Assembly: GCF_003148565.1 (NCBI RefSeq) | Contig: NZ_QGGL01000022.1 | Location: 1 to 64,000 of the forward strand | Source: Tumebacillus permanentifrigoris | Lineage (GTDB): Bacteria; Bacillota; Bacilli; Tumebacillales; Tumebacillaceae | Length of the DNA: 64,000 nt | Reading direction: 5' to 3' | Shown here: in pieces, positions 43,239 to 56,104 of the stretch | How the letters are laid out: each line of letters starts with the position of its first letter | Numbering within the stretch: position 1 is the first letter of the stretch | The notes under the pieces: generated by a model | Seen by the model: only the letters and a program-made list of their open reading frames with translations | Databases searched by the model: none | Told to the model about the DNA's origin: nothing | Program-made: the position numbers and the translations under genes

Positions 43239-43910
43239 ATGGGACAAAAGGTTAATCCCATAGGCCTTCGCGTTGGTATTATCCGCGATTGGGAATCCAA
43301 GTGGTTCGCTAACAAGAAGGAATACACCGAACTGTTGCATGAAGACATCAAAGTTCGCGAGTTTGTTCTGAACCGTCTCAAAGACGCTTCCGTAGCGACT
43401 GTTGAAATCGAACGTGCAGCGAACCGCATCAACGTGAACATCCACACCGCAAAGCCGGGTATGGTTATCGGCAAGGGCGGCGCTGAGGTTGATAACCTTC
43501 GCAACACCCTCGCTCAAATGACCGGCAAGCGTGTACACCTCAACATCTCGGAGATCAAAACTCCGGACCTCAACGCTCATCTGGTTGCTGTTAACATCGC
43601 ACAACAGCTCGAACGCCGTATCGCGTTCCGTCGTGCAATGAAGCAATCGATCCAACGCACCATGCGCGTAGGCGCAAAAGGTATCAAAGTTCAAGTCTCC
43701 GGCCGTGTCGGTGGCGCTGAGATCGCTCGTACCGAAGGTTACTCCGAAGGTACCGTTCCGCTCCACACCCTCCGTGCAGACATTGACTACGCTACCGCAG
43801 AAGCTCACACCACCTATGGCCGTATCGGCGTAAAGGTATGGATCTACCGTGGTGAAGTTCTGCCGACTCGCAGCGCTAAGAAAGAAGCTGCTGAAGAAGG
43901 AGGTAAGTAA
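43239..43910 (+). CDS. rpsC: 30S ribosomal protein S3
   Basis: A 223-aa protein at the mRNA entry channel. The N-terminal KH domain carries [17 protein letters not shown] (about 75-91), and the C-terminal domain includes [32 protein letters not shown] precedes the ATG. The gap to rplP is 3 nt, and the rplP binding site lies in the end of rpsC. Confidence 0.98.
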   Translation: MGQKVNPIGLRVGIIRDWESKWFANKKEYTELLHEDIKVREFVLNRLKDASVATVEIERAANRINVNIHTAKPGMVIGKGGAEVDNLRNTLAQMTGKRVHLNISEIKTPDLNAHLVAVNIAQQLERRIAFRRAMKQSIQRTMRVGAKGIKVQVSGRVGGAEIARTEGYSEGTVPLHTLRADIDYATAEAHTTYGRIGVKVWIYRGEVLPTRSAKKEAAEEGGK

Positions 43911-43913
43911 TCC

Positions 43914-44348
43914 ATGTTGCTCCCAAAGCGCGTAAAACATCGTAAAGAGCACCGAGGTAACCTGTCTGGTCGCACCAAAGGCGGCGAACATGTAACTTTC
44001 GGCGAATTCGGCCTGCAAGCTCTCGAACCGGCTTGGATTACCAACCGCCAGATCGAAGCAGCTCGTATCGCTATGACCCGTTACATCAAACGTGGCGGTA
44101 AAGTTTGGATCAAGATCTTCCCGTCCAAACCGGTCACCGCAAAACCGGCTGAAACCCGTATGGGTGCTGGTAAAGGTTCCCCGGAGAAGTGGGTTGCAGT
44201 TGTTAAGCCGGGCCGTGTAATGTTCGAGCTGGCTGGCGTCTCCGAAGAAGTCGCTCGTGAGGCTATGCGTCTCGCAATGCACAAACTGCCGATCAAGTGC
44301 AAGTTTGTAAAACGTGAAGAAGTGGGTGGTGAGGCAGATGAAAGCTAA
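43914..44348 (+). CDS. rplP: 50S ribosomal protein L16
   Basis: A 144-aa protein near the A site of the large subunit. [15 protein letters not shown] at the start and [21 protein letters not shown] identify it, and [18 protein letters not shown] is intact. The AAGGAGGTAAG binding site is inside the 3' end of rpsC. Its stop overlaps the rpmC start by 11 nt. Confidence 0.98.
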   Translation: MLLPKRVKHRKEHRGNLSGRTKGGEHVTFGEFGLQALEPAWITNRQIEAARIAMTRYIKRGGKVWIKIFPSKPVTAKPAETRMGAGKGSPEKWVAVVKPGRVMFELAGVSEEVAREAMRLAMHKLPIKCKFVKREEVGGEADES

Positions 44349-44535
44349 AGACATCCGTAACTTGTCCACCGTCGAGATTGAAACGGAAGTGAACGATCTT
44401 AAGGATGAGCTTTTCAACCTGCGCTTCCAGCTGGCAACGGGTCAACTCGACAATCCGATGCGCATTCGTGAAGTGCGCAAGGGCATCGCTCGTGCGAAGA
44501 CGATCCTCCGCGAGCGTGAACTGGGCATCGGTTAA
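44338..44535 (+). CDS. rpmC: 50S ribosomal protein L29
   Basis: A 65-aa two-helix protein beside the tunnel exit. [18 protein letters not shown] and [23 protein letters not shown] are typical. The ATG at 44338 lies within the end of rplP (11-nt overlap) after AGTGGGTGGTGAGG; an earlier in-frame start is not supported. Confidence 0.97.
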   Translation: MKAKDIRNLSTVEIETEVNDLKDELFNLRFQLATGQLDNPMRIREVRKGIARAKTILRERELGIG

Positions 44536-44571
44536 ATCTCTGACTGTCAGTGTTAGGAAGGAGGATATTAG

Positions 44572-44835
44572 ATGAGCGATCGTAACTACCGCAAAGTTCG
44601 TACCGGCAAAGTCGTTTCGGACAAGATGGACAAAACCATCGTTGTAGCTATCGAAGAACAAAAGAAACATCCGTTGTACGGAAAGCTCGTCATCGTAACC
44701 AAGAAATTCAAGGCTCACGATGAGAACAACACCGCGAAAATCGGTGATGTGGTCAAGATCATGGAAACCCGCCCGCTGTCCAAAGACAAGCGCTGGCGCC
44801 TGGTCGAAGTTGTAGAGGAAGCTGTAATCCTCTAA
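44572..44835 (+). CDS. rpsQ: 30S ribosomal protein S17
   Basis: An 87-aa OB-fold protein of the 30S body. The signature is [17 protein letters not shown] with the later [34 protein letters not shown] precedes the ATG, 36 nt after rpmC. Confidence 0.97.
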   Translation: MSDRNYRKVRTGKVVSDKMDKTIVVAIEEQKKHPLYGKLVIVTKKFKAHDENNTAKIGDVVKIMETRPLSKDKRWRLVEVVEEAVIL

Positions 44836-44879
44836 TCCATGTACGGATCCCATGCTCAATCTGAAGGGAGGTACCAAAC

Positions 44880-45248
44880 GTGATTCAACCGCAAACTCGT
44901 CTGGTCGTAGCAGACAACTCTGGCGCGAAGGAAATCATGTGCTTCCGCGTACTCGGCGGCTCGAACCGCAAGAGCGCGAACATCGGCGACATTATCGTTG
45001 CTTCGGTGAAAAGTGCAACACCCGGAGGCGTTGTCAAGAAGGGTGACGTTGTCAAAGCTGTCATCGTTCGCACTAAGTTTGGCGCTCGTCGCAAAGATGG
45101 CACGTACATCCGTTTCGACGAAAACGCAGCCGTTATCATCAAAGAAGACAAGTCCCCGCGCGGTACCCGTATCTTTGGTCCGGTTGCTCGTGAACTGCGT
45201 GACAAGGACTTCATGAAGATCCTCTCTCTCGCACCGGAAGTTCTCTAA
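44880..45248 (+). CDS. rplN: 50S ribosomal protein L14
   Basis: A 122-aa protein at the subunit interface, contacting helix 44 of 16S rRNA and binding RsfS in dormancy. [19 protein letters not shown] begins it, and the block [18 protein letters not shown] is intact. The start is GTG at 44880 after AAGGGAGGTACCAAAC. Confidence 0.98.
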   Translation: MIQPQTRLVVADNSGAKEIMCFRVLGGSNRKSANIGDIIVASVKSATPGGVVKKGDVVKAVIVRTKFGARRKDGTYIRFDENAAVIIKEDKSPRGTRIFGPVARELRDKDFMKILSLAPEVL

Positions 45249-45293
45249 TATTCGGTACGGTAACGAAAACACCTGAGGAGGTGTAGCAGCTCA

Positions 45294-45623
45294 ATGGCAA
45301 AGGCAAAATTGCACGTGAAAAAGGGTGACCAAGTCGTCATCATTACGGGCAAGGACAAAGGTAAAAAAGGTACGATCCTTGAATCTTACCCGTCCGAGAA
45401 CCGTGTTCTGGTCGAAGGCGTTAACATCGTGAAGCGCCATACGAAACCGAACCAGGTCAACCCGCAAGGCGGCATCATTGAAAAGGAAGCCCCGATTCAA
45501 GCTTCCAACGTCATGATGGTCGATCCGAAGACTGGCGCACCGACCCGCGTCGGCAAAAAGATCCTCGCAGACGGCACGAAAGTACGTTACGCGAAAAAAT
45601 CCGGCGAATCCCTCGATAAGTAA
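45294..45623 (+). CDS. rplX: 50S ribosomal protein L24
   Basis: A 109-aa early assembly protein. The KOW motif is [16 protein letters not shown] (about 14-29), followed by [30 protein letters not shown] precedes the ATG. Standard position between rplN and rplE. Confidence 0.97.
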   Translation: MAKAKLHVKKGDQVVIITGKDKGKKGTILESYPSENRVLVEGVNIVKRHTKPNQVNPQGGIIEKEAPIQASNVMMVDPKTGAPTRVGKKILADGTKVRYAKKSGESLDK

Positions 45624-45649
45624 TCTCGCAAGAAAGGAGGAAAATCCTC

Positions 45650-46192
45650 GTGGCTCGTATGCAAGAGTTCTACAAAAATGAAGTCGTTCCGGCTCTCATG
45701 ACCAAGTTCGAATACAAGTCCGTGATGCAAGTGCCGAAACTCGACAAGATCGTTATCAACATGGGTCTTGGCGAAGCGGTCGCTAACGCGAAAGTCCTCG
45801 ACACTGCAGTCGGTGACCTTGCACTGATCTCCGGTCAAAAACCGGTTGTCACCAAAGCGAAGAAGTCTATTGCAGGCTTCAAAATCCGTGAAGGCATGCC
45901 GATCGGCGCAAAAGTCACCCTCCGCGGTGACCGTATGTACCACTTCCTCGACAAGCTCTTCAACGTCGCGCTTCCGCGTGTACGTGACTTCCGCGGTATC
46001 TCTCCGAAAGCGTTCGATGGCCGTGGCAACTATACCCTCGGTCTCAAAGAACAGCTGATCTTCCCGGAAGTTGAGTACGAAAAGGTTGATAAAGTGCGTG
46101 GTATGGACATTATCTTCGTAACCACCGCAAAGTCTGATGAAGAAGCACGTGAGTTCCTGAAACTGATGGGCGCTCCGTTCCGTCAAGCCTAA
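45650..46192 (+). CDS. rplE: 50S ribosomal protein L5
   Basis: A 180-aa protein that binds 5S rRNA and contacts the P-site t[22 protein letters not shown] and [21 protein letters not shown] are conserved, as is the C-terminal [22 protein letters not shown] at 45650 follows AAAGGAGGAAAATCCTC. Confidence 0.98.
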   Translation: MARMQEFYKNEVVPALMTKFEYKSVMQVPKLDKIVINMGLGEAVANAKVLDTAVGDLALISGQKPVVTKAKKSIAGFKIREGMPIGAKVTLRGDRMYHFLDKLFNVALPRVRDFRGISPKAFDGRGNYTLGLKEQLIFPEVEYEKVDKVRGMDIIFVTTAKSDEEAREFLKLMGAPFRQA

Positions 46193-46224
46193 ATTCCGCA
46201 AACAAAGAACAGGAGGTATGGACA

Positions 46225-46410
46225 TTGGCACGTAAAGCTATGGTTATTAAGCAACAACGTGAGCCCAAGTTCAGCACTCGCGCATACACTCGTTGCCGCG
46301 TGTGCGGTCGTCCGCACTCGGTTTTGCGGAAGTTCGGCATCTGCCGGATCTGCTTCCGCGAACTTGCACACAAAGGCCAGTTGCCGGGCGTTAAGAAGGC
46401 AAGCTGGTAA
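46225..46410 (+). CDS. rpsZ: 30S ribosomal protein S14, zinc-binding (type Z)
   Basis: A 61-aa S14 of the short zinc form with C24, C27, C40 and C43, typical of Firmicutes. The ending LPGVKKASW is conserved. TTG at 46225 follows CAGGAGGTATGGACA. A zinc-independent longer S14 is not in this window; such paralogues are elsewhere in genomes that have them. Confidence 0.97.
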   Translation: MARKAMVIKQQREPKFSTRAYTRCRVCGRPHSVLRKFGICRICFRELAHKGQLPGVKKASW

Positions 46411-46444
46411 TCGATAGAATGTAAGGGAAGGAGGTTTTTCCACA

Positions 46445-46843
46445 ATGGTGATGACTGACCCGATCGCAGATATGCTGACCCGTATCCGGAACGCGAACAC
46501 CGTGGGCCACGAGAAAGTGGAGATCCCGGGTTCCAACCTGAAGAAAGCAGTTGCTGAAATCCTCAAGGCTGAAGGTTTCATCCGCGATGCTGAATTCATT
46601 CCGGACAACAAGCAAGGCGTTATCCGCGTATTCCTCAAGTACGGTGCTAACCAAGAACGTGTAATCACCGGCCTGAAACGCATCTCGAAGCCGGGCTTGC
46701 GTGTGTACGCTAAATCGACTGAAATCCCGCGTGTCCTGGGCGGCCTGGGGATCGCAATCCTCTCGACTTCTCAAGGCATCCTGACCGACAAAGCTGCTCG
46801 CAAAGCACAAGTCGGCGGCGAAGTACTCTGCTACGTTTGGTAA
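46445..46843 (+). CDS. rpsH: 30S ribosomal protein S8
   Basis: A 132-aa protein that nucleates the 30S platform. [14 protein letters not shown] (N-terminal) and the C-terminal [20 protein letters not shown] are conserved. The start may be ATG 46445 or ATG 46451; AAGGAGGTTTTTCCACA favours 46445. In E. coli S8 represses the spc operon; no site is claimed here. Confidence 0.97.
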   Translation: MVMTDPIADMLTRIRNANTVGHEKVEIPGSNLKKAVAEILKAEGFIRDAEFIPDNKQGVIRVFLKYGANQERVITGLKRISKPGLRVYAKSTEIPRVLGGLGIAILSTSQGILTDKAARKAQVGGEVLCYVW

Positions 46844-46873
46844 TTAACTGCTCTCACGAATGGAGGTGTAACT

Positions 46874-47413
46874 GTGTCTCGTATCGGTAAGAAAGTAATC
46901 GAAATCCCGGCTGGCGTTGAGTACAGCAACAACGACAACGTGATCACGGTCAAAGGTCCGAAAGGCACCCTGACTCGCGAGTTTCATAAAGACATGATTT
47001 TCAAGCAGGAAGAAGGCCAGCTCACCGTAGAACGTCCGACGGATAACAAGCTGCACCGTTCCCTGCACGGCACCACCCGTTCCGTCCTGAACAACATGGT
47101 CGAAGGCGTAACCAAAGGTTTCGAGAAAAACCTCGAACTCGTTGGCGTCGGTTACCGTGCTGCAAAGGCTGGCAACAAACTGACCCTGTCCCTTGGTTTC
47201 TCCCACCCGGTAGAAATCGAACCGGAAGCAGGCATCGAGTTCGATGTCCCGGCTCAAACCAAGGTTATCATCAAAGGGATCAACAAAGAACAAGTCGGTC
47301 AAGTTGCTGCGAAGATTCGCTCCCTGCGTGAACCGGAACCGTACAAAGGTAAAGGTATCAAGTACGAAGGCGAAGTCGTCCGTCGCAAAGTTGGTAAGAC
47401 CGGTAAGAAATAA
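46874..47413 (+). CDS. rplF: 50S ribosomal protein L6
   Basis: A 179-aa protein near the factor-binding centre, built of two similar domains. [16 protein letters not shown] begins it; the C-terminal [20 protein letters not shown] and [14 protein letters not shown] are signatures. GTG at 46874 follows TGGAGGTGTAACT. Confidence 0.98.
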   Translation: MSRIGKKVIEIPAGVEYSNNDNVITVKGPKGTLTREFHKDMIFKQEEGQLTVERPTDNKLHRSLHGTTRSVLNNMVEGVTKGFEKNLELVGVGYRAAKAGNKLTLSLGFSHPVEIEPEAGIEFDVPAQTKVIIKGINKEQVGQVAAKIRSLREPEPYKGKGIKYEGEVVRRKVGKTGKK

Positions 47414-47454
47414 TAAACACCATGCATCGGTAGCATGAAGGGAGTGAAAACTCG

Positions 47455-47823
47455 ATGATCACTAAAGGTGACAAGAATAAAGCTCGTAAGCGTCGTCACT
47501 TCCGCGTACGCCGCAAGGTAGAAGGTACGATGGCACGTCCGCGCCTGAACGTATTCCGTTCCACCAAGCACATCTACGCTCAATTGATCGATGATGTCAC
47601 GGGCATCACCCTCGCTTCCGCTTCCACCGTTGACCCGGAGCTCAAGGGTTCCGTCGAGCACGGCGGCAACGTTGATGCTGCTAAAAAAGTCGGCGAACTC
47701 GTTGCAAAGCGCGCTCTGGAAAAAGGCGTGAAGGAAGTTGTCTTCGACCGCGGCGGTTACCTCTACCACGGTCGTATCCAAGCCCTGGCTGACGCAGCTC
47801 GTGAAGCAGGTCTTGAATTCTAA
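47455..47823 (+). CDS. rplR: 50S ribosomal protein L18
   Basis: A 122-aa protein that binds 5S r[23 protein letters not shown] and the C-terminal [20 protein letters not shown] are typical. The basic N-terminal tail is [33 protein letters not shown] precedes the ATG. Confidence 0.97.
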   Translation: MITKGDKNKARKRRHFRVRRKVEGTMARPRLNVFRSTKHIYAQLIDDVTGITLASASTVDPELKGSVEHGGNVDAAKKVGELVAKRALEKGVKEVVFDRGGYLYHGRIQALADAAREAGLEF

Positions 47824-47849
47824 TTCTTTCAAGAAGGAGGGAAAACTCA

Positions 47850-48347
47850 GTGCGTATCGATCCGAACCAACTCGAACTGTCTGAAAAAGTCGTTGCGATC
47901 AACCGCGTTTCGAAAGTCGTAAAAGGCGGTCGTCGCTTCAGCTTCAGTGCACTTGTCATCGTCGGCGATGGCAACGGCCACGTTGGCGCAGGCCTCGGCA
48001 AAGCTGGCGAAGTGCCGGATGCTATCCGCAAAGGCATCGACGATGCCAAGAAGAACTTGGTATTCGTGCCGCTCGTCGGCACCACTGTACCGCACCAAAT
48101 CCTTGGTAAGTTCGGCGCAGGCGAAGTCCTGATCAAGCCGGCTAAAGAAGGTACTGGTGTTATCGCCGGCGGTCCGGCACGTGCGGTTCTCGAACTCGCA
48201 GGTGTCAAGGATATCGTCACCAAATCCCTTGGTTCTTCCAACTCCATGAACATGGTTAACGCAACCATCAACGGCCTCAAGCGCCTCAAGCGCCCGGAAG
48301 ACGTTGCGAAACTCCGTGGCAAGTCTTTGGAAGAGATCCTGGGTTAA
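47850..48347 (+). CDS. rpsE: 30S ribosomal protein S5
   Basis: A 165-aa protein at the mRNA entry site, important for fidelity. The N-terminal double-stranded RNA-binding-like domain has [21 protein letters not shown] (about 24-44). The C-terminal part has [19 protein letters not shown]. No spectinomycin-resistance change is evident in the loop. GTG at 47850 follows AAGGAGGGAAAACTCA. Confidence 0.97.
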   Translation: MRIDPNQLELSEKVVAINRVSKVVKGGRRFSFSALVIVGDGNGHVGAGLGKAGEVPDAIRKGIDDAKKNLVFVPLVGTTVPHQILGKFGAGEVLIKPAKEGTGVIAGGPARAVLELAGVKDIVTKSLGSSNSMNMVNATINGLKRLKRPEDVAKLRGKSLEEILG

Positions 48348-48362
48348 GGAGGGGAAATTACA

Positions 48363-48548
48363 ATGGCGAAATTGCAAATCACCCTCAAGAAGTCCCCGAT
48401 CGGCCGTCCGGAAGATCAAAAGGTAACCGTTCGCACCTTGGGACTGCGCAAGCTTAACCAAACCGTGGTTCACGAAGCTACCCCGCAAATCCGCGGGATG
48501 GTCTTCAAAGTGTCCCACCTCGTTGAAGTCAAAGAACTCGAAGCATAA
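48363..48548 (+). CDS. rpmD: 50S ribosomal protein L30
   Basis: A 61-aa ferredoxin-like protein, with [20 protein letters not shown] and [20 protein letters not shown]. It has the standard length and lies 15 nt after rpsE with AAGGAGGGGAAATTACA as binding site. L30 is missing from some bacterial lineages but retained here. Confidence 0.97.
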   Translation: MAKLQITLKKSPIGRPEDQKVTVRTLGLRKLNQTVVHEATPQIRGMVFKVSHLVEVKELEA

Positions 48549-48581
48549 GAACGTATTCTACAATAGAGGAGGTGCATCGGA

Positions 48582-49024
48582 ATGAAACTGCACGAACTCA
48601 GCCCGACTCCGGGTTCCAAGCACCCGCGCAAGCGTCTCGGCCGTGGTATCGCGTCCGGTACCGGAAAAACTTCTGGTAAAGGTCACAAAGGTCAAAACGC
48701 TCGCTCTGGCGGTGGCGTACGACTCGGCTTTGAGGGTGGTCAGACTCCGCTGTTCCGTCGTCTGCCGAAGCGCGGTTTTAACAACAGCGTGTTCGCGACC
48801 GAACTCGTAGAAGTGAACGTCTCCAGACTGAACAAGTTTGAAGCGGGCACTGTTGTTACCCCGGCTCTGCTCAAAGAAGCAAACATCATCAAGGCGTTCA
48901 AAGATGGCGTCAAGATTCTGGGCAACGGCGATCTTACCGTAGCTCTTACTGTACAAGCTAAATCCTTCTCCAAGTCCGCTATCGAGAAGATCGAAGCAGC
49001 TGGCGGTAAGGCTGAGGTGATCTA

Positions 49025-49025
<1 letters not shown>
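48582..49025 (+). CDS. rplO: 50S ribosomal protein L15
   Basis: A 147-aa assembly protein with a long glycine-rich N-terminal extension into the rRNA ([20 protein letters not shown], about 20-39). The C-terminal globular domain ([20 protein letters not shown]) follows. GAGGAGGTGCATCGGA precedes the ATG. The stop overlaps the secY start by one base (TAATG). Confidence 0.98.
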
Positions 49026-51736
<2,711 letters not shown>

Positions 51737-51782
51737 GAATGGGATAGTCGACTCAGATGAAGTCCGAAAGGGAGTGAACCAG

Positions 51783-52001
51783 GTGGCGAAAGATGATGTC
51801 ATCGAAGTGGAAGGGAAAGTAATCGAACCCCTTCCGAACGCAATGTTCCGTGTAGAGCTCGAGAATGGCCATAAAGTTCTCGCACACGTATCTGGCAAAA
51901 TCCGGATGCACTACATCCGCATTCTACCGGGGGACCGTGTAACCGTTGAGTTGTCTCCGTACGACCTGACGCGCGGACGGATCACCTACCGCTACAAATA
52001 A
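51783..52001 (+). CDS. infA: Translation initiation factor IF-1
   Basis: A 72-aa OB-fold factor that occupies the A site during initiation. [19 protein letters not shown] begins it; [20 protein letters not shown] is the core. GTG at 51783 follows AAGGGAGTGAACCAG. A longer frame starting at 51708 overlaps map and is not used. It is followed by rpmJ, as usual. Confidence 0.97.
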   Translation: MAKDDVIEVEGKVIEPLPNAMFRVELENGHKVLAHVSGKIRMHYIRILPGDRVTVELSPYDLTRGRITYRYK

Positions 52002-52015
52002 GGACTTACGGATAG

Positions 52016-52141
<126 letters not shown>

Positions 52142-52211
52142 TCGACAACTGCGCGAATCGCTGGTTGTTTCAATAAATCATGATCCAAACACTCGGGAGG
52201 TGTAACTGAAC

Positions 52212-52580
52212 ATGGCACGTATTGCAGGTATCGACTTACCGCGCGACAAGCGCGTCGAGATCTCTTTGACCTACATCTTCGGTATTGGTCGTAAGACTTC
52301 CAACCAAATCCTCGAAGCAACCGGCGTCGACAAAGACGTTCGCGTCAAGGATCTGTCCGAAGAGCAAGTAAACAAACTGCGTGAGTACATCGACAAAACC
52401 GTTAAGGTTGAAGGTGACCTCCGCCGTGAGATCGCGCTGAACATCAAGCGTCTGATCGAGATCGGTTCCTACCGTGGTATCCGTCATCGCCGTGGTCTTC
52501 CGGTTCGTGGCCAACGCACCAAGACCAATGCTCGTACTCGTAAGGGTCCGCGCCGCACTGTAGCTGGTAAGAAGAAATAA
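52212..52580 (+). CDS. rpsM: 30S ribosomal protein S13
   Basis: A 122-aa head protein that contacts the P-site tRNA with its C-terminal tail. [19 protein letters not shown] and the helix-turn-helix block [14 protein letters not shown] are signatures, followed by [35 protein letters not shown] precedes the ATG. Confidence 0.98.
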   Translation: MARIAGIDLPRDKRVEISLTYIFGIGRKTSNQILEATGVDKDVRVKDLSEEQVNKLREYIDKTVKVEGDLRREIALNIKRLIEIGSYRGIRHRRGLPVRGQRTKTNARTRKGPRRTVAGKKK

Positions 52581-52599
52581 TAAGGGGGGGAAATAGCAC

Positions 52600-53007
52600 A
52601 TGGCAAAAGTGAAAGCACGCGGTAAAGTTGCAACTCGTACGAAGCGCCGCGACCGCAAGAACATTGAAGTGGGCGTTGCTCACATCAAGTCGACCTTCAA
52701 CAACACCATCGTCACCATCACCGACGTTCAAGGCAACGCGATCTCTTGGGCAACCGCTGGCGGCTCCGGCTTCAAAGGTTCCCGTAAGAGCACCCCGTTC
52801 GCTGCACAGTTGGCTGCTGAAACGGCTGCAAAAGCTGCGATGGAACATGGCATGAAGAGCCTCGAAGTCTTCGTAAAGGGTCCGGGTGCAGGTCGTGAAG
52901 CTGCGATCCGTTCTTTGCAAGCTGCTGGTCTCGAAGTCTCCATGATTAAGGACGTAACCCCGATCCCGCATAACGGTTGCCGTCCGCCGAAGCGCCGCCG
53001 CGTGTAA
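52600..53007 (+). CDS. rpsK: 30S ribosomal protein S11
   Basis: A 135-aa platform protein lining the mRNA exit channel. [18 protein letters not shown] and [20 protein letters not shown] identify it; the ending [18 protein letters not shown] is invariant. AAGGGGGGGAAATAGCAC precedes the ATG, 19 nt after rpsM. Confidence 0.98.
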   Translation: MAKVKARGKVATRTKRRDRKNIEVGVAHIKSTFNNTIVTITDVQGNAISWATAGGSGFKGSRKSTPFAAQLAAETAAKAAMEHGMKSLEVFVKGPGAGREAAIRSLQAAGLEVSMIKDVTPIPHNGCRPPKRRRV

Positions 53008-53089
53008 TTGCGCGGGCGCTTCGCCCACCTAATCGAACGGAAACTTTAGGTTTGAAAGTATAATCCTAACAGGAGGTGTCAAGACTAGA

Positions 53090-53722
53090 ATGGCAAGATA
53101 CACCGGTTCTGTATGCCGTCTGTGCCGCCGTGAAGGTGTGAAACTCTACCTGAAAGGCGAGCGCTGCTACACCGATAAATGTGCCATCGACCGCCGTGCG
53201 TATGCACCGGGTCAACATGGCCAAGCATCGGCCCGCAAGAAAGTTTCCGAATACGGCACCCAGCTGCGCGAGAAACAAAAAGCTCGCCGCGTCTATGGCG
53301 TTTTGGAAAAACAATTCCGTGGGTATTATGAAGACGCTGCCCGTCGCAAAGGTATTACGGGTGAAACGCTGCTTCAGATCCTCGAAAGCCGTCTTGACAA
53401 CGTCGTGTACCGTCTGGGCTTCGCTGCTTCCCGTCCGGAAGCTCGTCAGCTCGTTAAACACGGTCACTTCAATGTGAACGGCCGTCGCGTTGACATTCCG
53501 TCCTTCCTGACCAATGTTGGCGACGTGGTTGCTTTCACCGAGAAGTCCCTCGAGTCCCCGCGCGTGAAGGAACTCGTGGAAGTTGCTGAATCCAAAGCAA
53601 CTGTGACCTGGCTCGAGAGAGACCTGAACACCAAGTCTGGCCGCATCGCTCGCGTTCCGGCACGTGACGAGATCGACGTTCCTGTTGTAGAACAAATGAT
53701 CGTCGAACTTTACTCCCGCTAA
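53090..53722 (+). CDS. rpsD: 30S ribosomal protein S4, zinc-type
   Basis: A 210-aa primary 16S-binding protein. The N-terminal zinc knuckle is C9, C12, C26, C31. The S4 RNA-binding domain has [20 protein letters not shown] and [17 protein letters not shown]. Its place between rpsK and rpoA differs from B. subtilis, where rpsD is a separate gene. It is preceded by 82 nt with a GGGCG / CGCCC hairpin and an isolated TATAAT (53059-53064). Confidence 0.98.
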   Translation: MARYTGSVCRLCRREGVKLYLKGERCYTDKCAIDRRAYAPGQHGQASARKKVSEYGTQLREKQKARRVYGVLEKQFRGYYEDAARRKGITGETLLQILESRLDNVVYRLGFAASRPEARQLVKHGHFNVNGRRVDIPSFLTNVGDVVAFTEKSLESPRVKELVEVAESKATVTWLERDLNTKSGRIARVPARDEIDVPVVEQMIVELYSR

Positions 53723-53808
53723 GATTTGAGTGACTCGGCAGATCTTCACCCTCAAAGCCTTGGTCTCACACCAGATTGTTCGAGTTGTCGTGAAGGAGGG
53801 TTACGTGC

Positions 53809-54753
53809 ATGATTGAAATTGAAAAGCCGAGAATTGAGACTGTCGAAATCAACGAAAACGGTTCGTACGGGAAATTCGTGGTGGAACCGCTGGAGCGGGG
53901 TTACGGGACCACCCTCGGGAACTCGCTACGGCGTATTTTGCTGTCGTCCCTCCCAGGGGCGGCTGCAACCTCCGTTAAAATCGAAGGAGTTCTCCATGAG
54001 TTCTCCACGGTACCGGGCGTTGTTGAAGACACCACAGAGATCATCCTCAATCTCAAACGGCTTTCGCTGAAGATCCATTCCGACGAGGAAAAAACGCTGA
54101 CGATCGACGCTGAGGGTCCTGGCGTTGTGACGGCAGCCGATATCCGTGTGGATTCCGATGTTGACGTGCTCAATCCGGATCTCCACATCGCGACTTTGGC
54201 CGATGGCGCGCGCCTCTTCATGGAGATTGCGGCGAACCGTGGACGTGGTTATGTCCCGGCAGACCGTAACAAGAAAGAAGACATGGAGATCGGTGTCATT
54301 CCGATCGACTCCATCTACACGCCGATCGAACGCGTGAACTACACCGTAGAGAATACCCGCGTCGGACAGGTAACCAACTATGACAAGCTAACTCTCGAGG
54401 TCTGGACAGACTCTAGCATCCGTCCTGACGAAGCAGTCAGCCTGGGTGCAAAAATTCTGACTGAACACCTGATGTTGTTTGTGGGCCTGACCGACAAAGT
54501 TCGTGATACGGAAATCATGATCGAGAAGGAAGACGACAAGAAAGAAAAAGTCCTCGAGATGACCATCGAGGAGCTGGAGCTTTCTGTACGTTCCTACAAC
54601 TGCTTGAAGCGCGCTGGTATCAACACGGTACAAGAGCTGTGCTCCAAGACAGAAGAAGAGATGATGAAAGTCCGTAACCTCGGACGCAAGTCGCTCGAGG
54701 AAGTGCAAGAAAAACTGCATGACCTCGGCCTCTCGCTCCGACAAGAAGATTAA
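53809..54753 (+). CDS. rpoA: RNA polymerase alpha subunit
   Basis: A 314-aa assembly subunit. The N-terminal dimerisation domain (about 1-230) has [25 protein letters not shown]-type sequence (seen at 24-48). The C-terminal domain (about 245-314) has the helix-hairpin-helix [14 protein letters not shown] and [17 protein letters not shown], which contacts UP elements and activators. GAAGGAGGGTTACGTGC precedes the ATG. Confidence 0.98.
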   Translation: MIEIEKPRIETVEINENGSYGKFVVEPLERGYGTTLGNSLRRILLSSLPGAAATSVKIEGVLHEFSTVPGVVEDTTEIILNLKRLSLKIHSDEEKTLTIDAEGPGVVTAADIRVDSDVDVLNPDLHIATLADGARLFMEIAANRGRGYVPADRNKKEDMEIGVIPIDSIYTPIERVNYTVENTRVGQVTNYDKLTLEVWTDSSIRPDEAVSLGAKILTEHLMLFVGLTDKVRDTEIMIEKEDDKKEKVLEMTIEELELSVRSYNCLKRAGINTVQELCSKTEEEMMKVRNLGRKSLEEVQEKLHDLGLSLRQED

Positions 54754-54770
54754 AGAAGGAGGGAAACAAC

Positions 54771-55136
54771 GTGGCATACAGAAAGCTGAACCGCCGTTCC
54801 GGTAACCGTAAGGCATTGTTCCGCAGCATGGTAACCGACCTGTTCATCTACGAGCGTATCCAAACCACCGAAGCAAAAGCAAAAGAACTGCGCGGTGTTG
54901 CGGAAAAACTCATCACTCTGGCTAAGCGTGGCGACCTGCACGCTCGCCGTCAAGTTGCGTCCTTCGTTCGCCCGGAAATCGCGAATGAAGAAACCAACCA
55001 AGACGCTGTTCAAAAACTGTTCTCCGAGATCGCTCCGCGCTTTGCTGAGCGTCCGGGTGGCTACACTCGCATTCTGAAAGTCGGCCCGCGCCGTGGTGAC
55101 GGTGCTCCGATGGTGTTCCTCGAACTCGTTGAATAA
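54771..55136 (+). CDS. rplQ: 50S ribosomal protein L17
   Basis: A 121-aa protein near the tunnel exit. [19 protein letters not shown] begins it, and the ending [19 protein letters not shown] is conserved. GTG at 54771 after GAAGGAGGGAAACAAC. Last gene of the alpha operon; truA follows instead of the ECF transporter genes found here in Bacillus. Confidence 0.97.
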   Translation: MAYRKLNRRSGNRKALFRSMVTDLFIYERIQTTEAKAKELRGVAEKLITLAKRGDLHARRQVASFVRPEIANEETNQDAVQKLFSEIAPRFAERPGGYTRILKVGPRRGDGAPMVFLELVE

Positions 55137-55232
55137 TCTTCAATGTGAGACGATGCGAGAATGCGTACGAGGTTTGCTGGCACCAGCAAGCCTCGTTTTG
55201 TGTATCCGCTCGTCCCTTTGTGGAGGGAACAG

Positions 55233-55976
55233 ATGGAGATGCGAAACGTCAAGTTGATCCTCTCGTATGACGGCACGGAATTCCACGGGTTTCAGACCCA
55301 GCCCAACCTGCGTACTGTGCAAGGCCTCTTGCAGAGTACGCTGGAAGGCATCGTGGGCCACTCCGTTTCCATCATCGGTTCGGGGCGCACCGACGCTGGT
55401 GTGCACGCCAGAGGGCAGGTGGTGAACTTCTCGACCTCGTCGCGGGTCCCAATCGAGAAATGGCCGATCGTGTTGAACACGAAGCTCCCAGACGACCTGG
55501 TGATCCAGGACGCAGAGCTCGTGCCAGACGACTGGCATGCTCGTTTTCATGCGACGGGCAAGGAGTATCGCTACCGAATCGACCGAAGCCCTTATACCGA
55601 TGTGTTCCTGCGCAAGTTTTGCCATCATGTTCCGTACCCGTTGTGCATCGAACCGATGAGGGAAGCGGCAAGGCAACTCGTAGGTCGACACGATTTTACG
55701 AGTTTTTGTGCGGCCAATACGCCGGTGACTAACAAAGTCCGTCATCTGTACGCGGTAGAACTGATCGAGGAGGGCACGCTGCTCACCATCGTTTGTCGAG
55801 GAGAGGGATTCCTCTACAACATGGTGCGCATCATCGCGGGCACACTCCTCGATGTCGGCCGCGGGAAACTGTCCCCCGACGAAATCCCAGGCATCCTCGC
55901 GGCGTGTGACCGCACGCACGCAGGTTTGACCGCACCAGCCAAGGGCTTAACGATGTGGAAAGTATTTTATACGTAA
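55233..55976 (+). CDS. truA: TruA, tRNA pseudouridine(38-40) synthase
   Basis: A 247-aa enzyme that isomerises uridines 38-40 in the anticodon arm. The catalytic aspartate is D54 in GSGRTDAGVHA. Later blocks GKEYRYRI and GEGFLYNMVRIIAGTLLDVG are conserved. ATG at 55233 follows GTGGAGGGAACAG; ATG 55239 is also possible, and a longer frame from 55161 has no binding site. It lies 96 nt after rplQ and 128 nt before rplM. Confidence 0.95.
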   Translation: MEMRNVKLILSYDGTEFHGFQTQPNLRTVQGLLQSTLEGIVGHSVSIIGSGRTDAGVHARGQVVNFSTSSRVPIEKWPIVLNTKLPDDLVIQDAELVPDDWHARFHATGKEYRYRIDRSPYTDVFLRKFCHHVPYPLCIEPMREAARQLVGRHDFTSFCAANTPVTNKVRHLYAVELIEEGTLLTIVCRGEGFLYNMVRIIAGTLLDVGRGKLSPDEIPGILAACDRTHAGLTAPAKGLTMWKVFYT

Positions 55977-55992
55977 AAAGGGTTGAGATACC

Positions 55993-56021
55993 TTGACTAT
56001 TCGGGGTTTCTCAGGTAGAAT
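55993..56021 (+). promoter_or_regulatory. sigma-A promoter of rplM-rpsI
   Basis: TTGACT (55993-55998), 17-nt spacer, TAGAAT (56016-56021), 83 nt before rplM. Confidence 0.75.
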
Positions 56022-56029
56022 TATGAATG

Positions 56030-56076
56030 GTATTTTACAGCCCTTGCTACTCCCACTAGCCCCGGCTATTAAATAC
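56030..56076 (+). promoter_or_regulatory. candidate L13 leader hairpin
   Basis: GTATTT / AAATAC outer stem and AGCC / GGCT inner stem bracket a pyrimidine-rich loop, directly after the promoter and ahead of the rplM binding site. L13 leaders that control rplM-rpsI are known from Firmicutes; identity with that family is inferred from position. Confidence 0.5.
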
Positions 56077-56104
56077 AACAGCAACATTTAGGAGGGAAAT
56101 CCCC

